64,000 nucleotides of DNA from Procambarus clarkii (Eukaryota > Arthropoda > Malacostraca > Decapoda > Cambaridae): assembly GCF_040958095.1 (NCBI RefSeq), contig NC_091209.1, forward strand, positions 7,634,589-7,698,588, in the 5' to 3' direction. The position numbers and the translations under genes were made by a program. Each line of letters starts with the position of its first letter. Position 1 is the stretch's first letter. Of the stretch, positions 26,001 through 38,000 are shown piece after piece. The notes beneath the pieces were generated by a model. That model was not told where the DNA came from and searched no databases. It saw nothing but the letters and a program-made list of their open reading frames with translations.

Positions 26001-29000
26001 TAAAGGGTACAGTATAACATGTTAATAAATACAGTTTACAAACCTTCAGGAAACTAACCTTGAGAATTCTTAAAACAGATTTTATTGCACTGACTAAAAA
26101 TAAATAGTGTGCCGAGAATGAGGTGATGCTTTTTGAGCGGTAGCTCTGTTATTTCCCAAGCCATAATCTCCAGATCACTCTGAACACTGCAACAATACCA
26201 GGCCCCCTCAGACTTTTGCCCCACCATAACAAGGAACTTTTCAAATAGTCTCTCCACACGACTGGAGAGGAGAGACACAGGAAAGAATTCTCAATCCATC
26301 ATCAAAGTAACAGCTCACTATCATACAAAACAGATATAAACCACTCGATACCCCCCCCCCCCTTTAAATGATAACTGGAGTCATGATGAAAGTCAACTAC
26401 AGATGATAAGTCACAATGTGACTGAAGATATTATGCCCAAACCACACATCAGAAAGTGAAGAGACAATGATATTTCAGTCCATTCTGGATCATTATTACA
26501 CAACTTGATAAGGGTCCAGGAAAGATCGAATCATCATAGTTCATTGTTTCTTCATTTTCTTATGTGTGGTTAGGACATCAAAGTCAATTATCCTCCTGCT
26601 AATTACTAGTCACAAGATTGTACTAAACAACCCACCACTTCCAGCTAAAAATAATAAACATAAGGCCAGAGGAGCCAGCTGCTTCCACTTAATGGCCCAG
26701 GGTAACACAGTAAGCTCAAGGAATAAGGATTTTTAGAGCCGAGAAAAGGAGCACTGAGTATTCCCAACCTTAGAGGAGCATTTCATGCCACTCGGTGCCC
26801 TATTTCCGAGTACAGCACCCCCTCAGGTGTTCATCGAGTCATATCACCACTGAGTTATTTGCAGCATATGCACAAAATACGGAATTTACACAAGTCAGCT
26901 CAACAGAGCAGATGGGTTGTTGTTTGTTGTTTTAGATTCAACTACTGGGAACAAAAAGTTCCAAATAGCACGGGCTATGGTAATCCCATAGAGGTCTTTG
27001 AGCAGAGGGGCTTGGGACACGAGGGAAATAGGACTGTGCAGATGAAGTCACAATAACGGGGCTGAAAAATATATTTTGATTCAGAAATATATAAATATTA
27101 CCATATACACTTACCAAAAAGATTGTTAAGGTCATCAAAGTACTGGCAAGTTTTTCTGGAGTTGTACAGGTCATTGTGATTGATTGTGTTCCGATATTTC
27201 TTACATAGCTCTCGCCACCGCATACGAATCTAGTCAGAAAGACATTAATTTTATTTAATGACATGATTGCATTACAAGAGGCTGAAAACAAATTTGGGAT
27301 CATCCAACAGGAATAATAAATGGTTTAGCACCCACATACTGTATATGATCTGACACTCCTTGCACATCAGATGGTGCAGCCAGCCAGGATCAATATACAG
27401 CACGACATCACAGACAATGTTTGGGTACTGTAGACCTGCAGGCTCATATTACACTCAAAGAGTCACTGGGGAAATAAATCAATCCTACCCAGGAATGATC
27501 ATCAGACGTTAATCAGTAAGAAAGCAAAGCCCTTTCTGAGCAATACATTTCATCCCAAAAGTACAATGATACTTCGGCACTAACGGCTGTGAGTTTGAAC
27601 AATTTTGCACTTGAACACTTTATTCAAGGAAAAAAACAGCGTTGAATGTAATGAAACGCCATTTTCTGGGTGAGACCCGGAGGCTCCCCGGAGCTTTTCC
27701 GGCTGATATGCTAATGTCAGACTTTGGCATCAGTCATGTGTATGGAGTTCTAGGGCCTACCGGGGACCACGAGCCAGAACCTGGCCCCCTCAGAGAGGCA
27801 AGGGGAGCAATGGCCTATAGAAACCCCCGTGTGGTTGGAAGCATTCTATGTCTGCCATCGACCGGGTCAAGCATCCAGAAAGGTAAGCATTCCAAAACAA
27901 ACCCCTATTCTGGTGAAAATTGCTACCTAAGCCGAACTAGTGGATAGAACTCTTCAACAGAAAACAAGGAAACTAGTATGACGTCATACGTCACCGCGCC
28001 GCTGTCTGCGCAGCTCCCCCCTCCCCGGGAGGGGGAAGGGGGAGCCCCAGACCTCCCACGCCGGCTATCCACCCATCAGTTCTGAGGCTGGATGTCAAAA
28101 CACGCGAAAAAACGCCGACCGGAGGGAGGGAGGGTTGCCGGGGAGCCTCCGGGTCTCACCCAGAAAATGGCGTTTCATTACATTCAACGCTGGTTTTCTG
28201 GGGGGAGCCCCGTCGGCTCCCCGGAGCTAACTACCCACAGAGGAAGGTCTAAAGGGACAAAACCGGGAGGCGGACACCACGCACCCCCCAAGGAGGCGAG
28301 ACAACAGGCAGCAAACGCCAACCCAAGGCGCCACAGCCCCGAAAATCCCGGGAACAACACTAGAACCACGAGCAGCAAGGCCCCTGCACGAACACCAAAA
28401 ATCCATGCCCGAAAGACTGCAAGGCCACGTCGCCCAGACTGCAGCGAGAGCAGCGAAGCCACGAACGCCACAGGCATGAGGGAAGAACACAGGCAGCTGA
28501 GCCGCAAGAACACGGCTGACCACCCGGGACACTATCACCAGCGAACCGGGAAGAACAGAACCGGATCAACGCAAAACGCGCTCCGGACCCAAACGCCGTG
28601 GCAAGCAAACAACAGCGGAGGGCCGCCACTGAACACCAAAACGACACACCCCCGGCCCGACCAACGAAGCACCAACAAACCCTGGACCCCTCCAGAATGC
28701 AGCAGCCCCACCTCGCGCCAGAAAAGATGGAGACTGCTGCCATCAAACAACCAAAACGCTAAAACCGAAGGAGCAAGAAAACTCAGCGACCCGACCCCCA
28801 GAGGCAAAGGTCCAAAGGAAAGAGCCGATGAAAAAACACACCGGAACCGAAGGGGCACTACCAACCGAGGAGAAGACAGAGCACGCTGACCAGAGACCAG
28901 GATGGTGCAAGCGGCGCATGAACAGGCCGGAGGTGAAACGACGCACAAGACAGCTGACTAACGGTGCAGAAGCAACACCAAGACCGAAAGCAAGCTGAAG

Positions 29001-32000
29001 CGGCTCCGCCTGCGCCGCACGAAAAGAGGCGACAGTATGTGGCAAGACGACGGCCCCCAACCCCCACTAGAAAACCAAGCCGAGAGTAAACCAAGCGAAC
29101 AAGAGTAACCACCTAAGAAGAGACAGGAAAAGGAAGGACCGCCAAAATACCCCATACTGCCGCCAAGAGAAGCACGCAGGTGGAACACCTACCACGAAGC
29201 CACCCGACCACCAACCGGAGGCAAGACCACGAGGCAGAACATAAGCAGCCCCGACAAGGCCCCCCCCCCCCCGAGCCCAGGAAAAGGCGGAGCCGCGAGA
29301 AGATCTCGCGCGCGACCACCGAAACCCAGGCGGCACAAGGAGATGGAACGTCTGCCGAACAGAAAAAACTCCCCCAAGCATGCAAGCCCGCCAGGAGTTC
29401 AGAAACGACAGGTCCAACGCGAGACATCGCAAGACCCCCCCCCCCCCAAAAAAAAAAAAAAAAAACGGCAGGGCAAGCTAGGAAAACCAAAGAAGGCGGA
29501 AGGGTCGCTGTAACAGACTAGGCTGTTGTAAGAATTATCCAGAGTGGTTTATCGACAAAAGAGAATGGGAAGCTGAGCCGCATGGTGACCTGACCCCCAG
29601 GGGAATTCGCGGTGGAAATAACCGACGCTTTGTTCATATCTGCGTATAATGAATCATCCTATAGTATTCAGGAATTTAGAGAAAATTAGCCTTTATTCAT
29701 TTTGCATTAAAATTGTATTGTATAATAGTACTGGGTACAATATCAAGAGTATTCTAATTATTGAGTTTAAGTCACCATCAGTGACGTCACGAATCAGATC
29801 TAACTTTTGAGGCGGAGTGACCGGCGGTCATAGGTCAGCAGGGTTGACATGTCTAATATTTCTCAAAGTTTTAATAACCATTTTTGTGATCGGGAACAGC
29901 TCTGCCGTTAGATGTTTGTAATTTAATTCAGTAAAATAATTCAACCAGTCTGGATCAATTCAGTATAAACAGAGGATAATTGTTATAACTTAACCGTGCT
30001 AAAGTAACTGGGTAAGCGATGCGGAACAATACAAGGTTCTAGTCTGGGCTAGGCCAGACGAGGACAAGTCAGTGTGAATACGGGAGCAGCTGGGAGAGGT
30101 CAAACATCTTACCTCTCCCCAAGACATCTAGCTGGTCGCCCAAGGTATAGTTGCTATGGTTATGTATAGAAATAGTCTTCTCATTTGCCATTCAGGTCAA
30201 GTAGGGAGTGTTAAAGTGATAGGGAGTGAACACATTTAGATTTTGTTTTAGTTTTCTTTTAATAAATTAAATTTGTTATTAATTTGCATTTTATTGTTTC
30301 CATTTGGTTATGTGTAAACTTGTCCTGGTCACGTGGTCCACACGAGGCAGAGTTGTATTGGGCGCCGATTCTAACATCGAATCGGAATCATCATTACCGT
30401 GTAATTTATTCCACACTCAAGGTCATCGTTTATAGTGGGGATCAAGCCCCTAGGTTGATTAATTAGCGTGATCGATCCAGACCTCGATCATTGCTCTTGT
30501 ATTACTGGTCTGGTGGTGGCAGCAGAGGTGACTCTAGGGTTTTGTTCAGAGCTTAGGTCACGTCATACTGGGTGTAGAATCCTAAGTCGGTCAATCGTCT
30601 TAGGACCACGTGGCGTGGAGTTGGCTTTGGTAAAAGTTTTGGAGTCCCTTGGTTTAGAAATAAAAGTAAGAATACGGGTAGAGGGAGTAGAAAGAAGGAA
30701 GTAAAGAGAGAGGACCCAAACCCGTGTTACAATGGTGCACAGCGGTGGTTTCAACAATTTTGTTTGAAATTGTTGAAAGGCTCACGCGTCTAGCCGTTCG
30801 AACACGTGCGCGGATGCTAAGGAGACAGCCGCGGGTCAGGATTAGCAGTGCGCCCCACAAGTGCGTTTGAGTGGGGATTGGCGAATCTTGGGTCATGCGG
30901 GCTGATATGATTAAGGTTTAGTTAGTAAGATTAGGTTGTTAAAATTAGATTTATTGAAAACGAGACCGCTCCGAGTTGATTGGACTGGGTACCATACTCG
31001 ACCCATTGCAATTAATTCAGAGGTGTTGGGAGCCACCATACTCTCAACAGCAGTTCCTTGAGGGCTGTCGGGGGCGGATATATCTGTGGGACGCCAGTAG
31101 ATAGTCCGAGGGCGTTATTAGACGACCCAAAACGCTAAGGAAAAACGTAATCCGTGAAGGGCGTTGCGGCCTCCGAGGGACGGACTAGTAAACTACCTAG
31201 CAGCGATTCAACAACTAAGTGATCGCACACTTAGTGGAGGTTGAGTCGTCCCTAGTCATAATTGTTGCTGAAAGCTGCGTGTCGCTCTGTTGGAACCTAG
31301 AGGGTGTGGCCCCTAGGCTAGGTGTGGTACGGCGAGCCGGTAGGAGCAATTATAAGATTAAGTCGAGTGCATTTTTGAATTAAGTATACTTCAATTTATA
31401 AAGTAATTTTCCAATTATTTTGCGTTGTTCTAGATTAATTTTTTTCCCCTAAATTCAATCCCCGGTTAAAATTTTTTTCAAAGTGTTTAGCATTTTCTTG
31501 CATATTAGGCTAAGTGCGTACGTTAAGTTTTGTTATTCCCTGTTCTATTAGTCTAAGTCAGAGGCGTTGTTAATCCTCTGGACTTAGGGCTATATGTCGG
31601 TCACTATAGATAAGTGAAGGAGTTTAAGGGATAGTAAAGTTGTGTGTAAATATTATTTGTCCGTGGAATATTTCTAAGTATTTTGGGATAAGTTTTCGGC
31701 TAAGTCAATGTCGGAAAGTCGTTAACTGTAATTAATTTGTATTCGTGGGTCACGTGTATGTTCTGGGTATCATTAGGATTCCCCAGTCGATGCGCGTGAT
31801 ATTTTCTAGTTGTTACCAGTAAGACGGTAAAATTGTGTTTGTAGACTTAGAACTCTGTTTTCAGTAGAAACGTAGGTGGAAAATTTTCTAAGTCCAGCTT
31901 GGGCTAGAATCTGACTTTTTGGCGGAAATTCTAATTTTTTATGTTTTGTGTATATTCTGGGGTCAGTATTACTCTCTAGTGCGCGCAAGGGACGTAATTC

Positions 32001-35000
32001 TGTCCGTAAGCATTAAACAGTGATAATTACATTTTTGCCGAATTTAGTTATTTTTCGAGAAAATCGTGTTGTAATTTTGTCAGAGTCCATTTGAGGTGAA
32101 AATCTCGGATTTTAACGAAAAATCGAATTAGTGAGTGTTGAAACCGCCCGATGTGTCAGTATTGTTCTGTATACAACGTCAGTATTAAATAATAACGTAT
32201 TTATATCTGGAAACGAGAAACCCAAATTTTTGTGAATTAAAGGAGTTTTGTGATATTTGGGGTGATAGAATATTTTTCCCTCGGAGTCAGAAAAATTGGC
32301 AGAGTCCAGCAATTGAGTAAAAACGCAGTTTTTGATAAAAATTCAATTTTTAGTAAGCATTTATAGGTCCTGGGTGTCTATATTAATCGCTAGAGCGGTT
32401 TATTAACGTAAAACTAGTTATTTTCCTTCAGAACAAAAATTTTGATTTTTCAGCGTTTAAGCGAAAAAGCGCGGGACTTAGTTTTTTTTCCAGCGCAGCT
32501 GGTCCCGCTCCACCAGTCATCAGTGGCCACGCTGCTCACTTCAAGCGCGTTTAGTATTCAAGTACAGTAAATATTCTTTATTAATCCATCACGAGTGCTA
32601 CGCGTTAGTTGCGTTATCATTTAAATTGTTTTATATAAATTAGATTCTTTAATTTTTTTAACGTAAAGGACTTAGGTTTCAGCAATAGAACTGCGGGATA
32701 TTTCACGGTCAGACACGAGTGCGGGGTAGACACTCATTCATTGGATTCACTTCAGCGATTCTCTCGATAAATCGGTGTATTTCCTATTTTGGGAATTTAG
32801 TAGTTTTCTCTTAGAATAGAGTTGTGATTTTTTTTTTGTGTAAGATCACGGTTGTAGTGAGTCCGGGTCGAGGGTGTACTAAAAGGGTAGTTTAGAAGAG
32901 ACGTGGCACACCAGGAATCACAGAAAATGTTTAACCCTGATAATGACCAGTCAGTAGGGACCAGTGGGAATGGGAGTGTAGAGGATAGAACCTCTTCCGA
33001 CACCACTGGGGATCGCTCAGGTAGCGATACTATTATTGACATGAGTGGGGAGTCTTGCGAGGAGTCGTCCCATGAGTGGGGAGAGCCGTCTTGGGTTCCC
33101 CCACAAATAACATCGACGCCATGCCAGCAGGGCAGACAGGGGGCCTCAGTTAGTATGGCAGGACGTCCCACTTCGCTCGGTAGAGAACAGCAACCCGTTC
33201 AACGGGAAAATGAACAACCACACCAACAGCAGGAACTACCCAACATAACACCAATACCACAGCACCCACAACACCTAGGTACACCTCATCCGTCACTACA
33301 ACAATTCCAACCCCAGGCCACCCCATACCCATATCCATACCCATTCCAACCCCAGGCCACCCCATACCCATTCCAACCCCAGGCCACCCCATACCCATAC
33401 CCATTCCAACCCCAGGCCACTCCATACCCATACCCATTCCAACCCCAGGCCACCCCATACCCATACCCATTCCAGCCCCAGGCCACCCCATACCCACCCC
33501 AACCTCAATCCACACCCCAGCCTGAGGTCACCCACACCATACCTCAACCCCAACCTCAATCCACACCCCAACCCGAGGCCACCCACACCATACCTCAACC
33601 CCAACCCCAGGCCGCCACAGCCTTAGACAGGCAGATGCGCACGGAGACGCCGGGCACTCAGTTGTCGCCATACGTAGAGGCGTTAAGTAAAGGCGAGGGA
33701 GCCAAGCCGAGGAACTGTGGCGCGGGTTCATCAGGCGGGAAGCAGCCCTCAGCTGCAAGTTCGAGCCACCCTGCGCGGGGTACCAACAGAGATCCGCGGA
33801 GGTGTTACTCCTGCTGGAAGCGCGGGCATATACAGAGGGATTGCGAAGTCACTCCTACGAAAGCATGAAAGCAGGCTCCTAGTGATGGCAGGCCTACTTT
33901 TGAGGTGAAAGTGGAAGGTGTGAGATTGACAGCTTTTGTTGATACAGGAAGCCAGGCAACAGTAATTAAAAAGTCAGCCTTCAGCAATTTTAAGTATGCA
34001 CGTCTTCAACGTTGCGCAAAGACATTAACAGCAGTCAATGGGGAAAAGATTGAGATCGTAGGTCAAGGTACAGTTAATTTTGAGATTGATGGGGAATTGC
34101 AGCCTCACACATGTACGATCGTAGAGAACCTTGATTTTCCTGGTCACATCTTAATGGGGACTGATTTTCTGTCGCGATTTGATTATTCCTTGTCTGCTCA
34201 AAAAGGGGCTAGGAACTGCAGGTTGCAGTTGGGACAGACTTCCTACCCAGTGGAGATGATCGACCATCCCCCAGTTGTAGCTTCAATTAAACGGAAGCTG
34301 AAATATAATGCGCACTTTCCAAAATTGATTTTTAAGTCTCTTCCAGACACAGTTAAGAGGTCATGCGCCTTGCATGCATTGACCAAACAGAGTTGCCCTC
34401 CACATTCTGTTAAATTTATTAAAGTAGCCGTGGGACGTCACATACAACCAGGTACCACCCTTCAGGTGGCTGGGAGATGTGATAGTTTATTAATTCCTCA
34501 TCACTTAGTTGTAGTGCTCGATAAAGGGGCACTCATTCCAGTTGTCAATCTTTCACATAAGACTTTTCGCTTCAGGGCAGGTGATAGGGTATCTCAGGGA
34601 ACCATGGTGGAGGACACAGAAATCTTTCACCATGAGTCAGCTGAGACGCCAGCCGTCACTGCACAATGTAGTGCACTGAATATGTTGAACACTAAAACAC
34701 CATCCAAAGTACAATACGAGACGAGAAATGTTGCACAGAATGTTGAGGAAGTGGAAAAATTAATTTCAGCACTTGATTTGCAACATGTTGCACAGGCGGA
34801 TAGGAAGGCACTGAGAGGAGTTTTACGAAAATTCCCGAAATTGTTTGCGACAGAGGATGACCAGATTGGTCTCCTTGATAAGATCGAGCACACCATTCCA
34901 ACTGGTGACCATTTGCCTGTGTACACAAGACAGTGGAGGTTGCCGGAACAGGCAAAGAACATTATCAGGGAGGAGTGCCAGAAAATGTTGAGACAGGGCG

Positions 35001-38000
35001 TGATAGAGCCTAGTACGTCACCGTGGCTCTCTCCTGTTGTGATAGTTCGGAAACCGGACGGTAGTTATCGTTTCTGTGTTGACTACCGGAAGGTGAACGA
35101 ATTAACTAAGGGTGATGTGTATCCGTTGCCCCGAATACAGGAGATAATAGATCAATTTGGTGCTGCTAAGTATTTCTCAACTCTTGACGCAAAATCGGCG
35201 TATTGGGCGATTCCGGTGGCAGAACAGGATAGGGAAAAAACAGCATTCTCGGATGGTAGGCACACTTATCAATTCCGTAGGATGCCGTTTGGTTTGAAGA
35301 CAGCGCCTTCGTCGTTTCAGAGGGCCATCAACTTTATCCTTAGTCCGGTACTGGGTAGGCATTCTTTAGCGTACCTGGATGATGTTGTGATATATTCCAG
35401 GACGTTTGAGGAACACCTACAGGACTTGACTGAGACTTTGAAATTGTTAGATCAGGCAGGTTTCAGGCTGAATGTTCAGAAGTGCACCTTGGCGGCTCAG
35501 AAATTCAAATTTCTGGGGTTCCAGGTGTGCCCAGACGGTATCCGACCTGACCCAGATTCTTGCCGCGCCATTGCTGACATGCCTACTCCAAGGACAGCAA
35601 AGGACGTGCGTAGGTTTTTTGGGGCGGCCGGATATTTTCGTCGTCATATTGAAGGTTTCGCTGGCATTTCAGCACCCCTGACTGATCTGACAAAGAAAAA
35701 TGCGAAGTTTGTGTGGAAATCTGAACATGACGAGGCCTATCGCAAACTGAAAGACCAACTAATCACGACACCGGTATTGGCTATTCCTGATTTTGAGAAA
35801 GAGTGGGAAGTGCACACTGACGCCAGCGGTATAGCTATTGGCGGGTGCTTAATTCAGCGAGACGCAGATAATTTACCCCATCCAGTAGCCTATTTCAGTA
35901 GGAAGGTCAAAGGACCTGAAGTTCGTTATTCAGCTACGGATCGGGAGGCACTGGCAGTAGTAGAATCAGTTAGGTATTTCGAGCCTTACCTATTTCAGCG
36001 GCATTTTGTAATCTACACAGACCATCGAGCGTTAACACACATATTTAAAAAGCGAACGAAATGCCCACGAATGTCACGCTGGTCTCACGAACTTTCGGCC
36101 CACTCATTCCAGATCTTGTACAAGCCTGGTCCAGCACATGTTGTGCCAGATACGCTAAGTAGAAATATAGCGGCAGTTCAACTTAATGAAAACATTGAAA
36201 CCATTCCATCAGATAAAATGAGAGAATACCAGATGAACGAGCCTAGATGGAAAGAGATTATTGAGTATTTAGAGGGAGGAAAATACCCCAAAAAGAAAAA
36301 GAATTTACCTATTCATGATTTTGAGATGAAACAGGGCGTCCTGTATTATGTTAATAGCCAGAATGATAGGGCAGTATTTCAGCTAGTTATTCCGGACGCG
36401 TTGCGGTCATCAGCGTTAAAGCTCGCACATGCTTCAAAAATTGCAGGGCATCCGGGGATCTTTAAAACGCACTTAAAAGCAAAGTCTCTATTTTATTTTC
36501 CAGGATTACTTTCTGAGGTAATCAATTTCGTGAAGTCGTGCCCTCGTTGCCAGAGGAGGAAAGGTACCCTTAAGGTACAAGCCCCACTTCAGGAATTTCC
36601 TGAAATTTGTGAACCGTTAGATCGTGTGGGGGCCGATCTGATTGATTTACACCACAGTCATGCGGGTAACAGATACGTGTTGGTGCTAGTTGACCATCTG
36701 TCTAGATACACTACACTAGTTGCATTACCTCAGAAGGATTCTCGTACGGTTGCAGATGCGTTCTTGCGTAGGTTCGTTACTGTATTCGGACCTCCTAAAG
36801 TTTTAGTCTCTGACCGGGGTCAAGAATTCAATGGGAATATATTTAGAGAAGTTTGTAAGATTTTAGAGACAACTTCGGCTTTTACAACGGCCTACCACCC
36901 ACAAGCAAACGGAATGACGGAACGGACTAATCGTTCAGTCAAGGATATGCTTGCAATCCTTGCTGAACATGATGCAAACACCTGGGATGAACACCTACCC
37001 TATGTTCAGTTCGCCTTGAATACTGCCATCCACCAATCAATTAACACCCAACCACTTCATTTGTTTACTGGTAATTCATGCAATTTCCCGTCAGGTCTGC
37101 TTAACAGACATAATGTTGCATACGGGGAGGACTATCCTTCAGAGGTCCTTGGAAAAATGAGAAATGCATGGAATATTGCAGCTGAAGCGTCCAAGAAGGC
37201 ACGGACTCGGTATGCTCATTTTTATGACAAGAAAGTGCGCCCTCTTGAGTTGAAGGAAGGAAGCCTCGTATTGAGAGTGAATGAGGCTGCGCCCGCCAAT
37301 CAGAGCAGGAAACTAGCTCCGAGGTGGCGAGGACCCTATAGAGTAATTAAAAGGGCGGGGCCGGTTAATCTTGTTATAAAAGGAGTGTTCGAGGACCAGG
37401 TGGAAAGGACAATTCACGTAAATAAATTGAAACATTATCATGCTAGAGAGGAATTAGAACTGCCTTCAGCGGGTCTAGTTCCTGACTCAGCAGTGCTGAC
37501 TCATGGCTTCACCGACGAGTCAGAAGATGAGGATGACCCTCTGTCATCGCTCATCAGTAGTCAGGTGCAGTCTCGCCACCCTATGGTGACGAGATCTCGC
37601 GCTGTACAGTAAAGTAACTTCCTTAGTTAGTATAATTTAGTATTGACTAGATTTTCCTGTAAAGGCAATGAGATGTACTATGTCTATACTTGACTCAGGT
37701 AGCAACTTTTACCGTGCTCTGGGGTTCCACCTCCACCAAACCCAGAGTATATCTATGCTTCCGCTGTGTTGTGTCTGTCTGTTCCCAGGTCTGATTGGTA
37801 CACCGACCCAGTTGTTCCAGCCACACGTGAACCCTTGTCTGTAAAGACCGAGGGGGGAGGCACGTTACACAAAGCCCTCCCCCCACTAGACCCAGTAACC
37901 CATACATCAGTTACTTTGGGGATGAGTGACTGTCCAAGAGTCACCCGGCCGACGCCTCACGTCACTAACGAGGTTGTCAGGGCCAGCGAGCTGTCCACAT

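Noticed and set aside
26054..26278. Minus-strand frame near exon 6 as an extra exon
   Set aside because: No fitting acceptor/donor pair in the needed phase, and exons 5 and 6 join directly.
28092..29521. Plus-strand frames of 113-265 residues
   Set aside because: Antisense to the DIRS copy 2 recombinase remnant.
33150..33604. Minus-strand frames rich in G, W, V, M and Y
   Set aside because: Antisense of the Pro/Gln repeat in gypsy gag.
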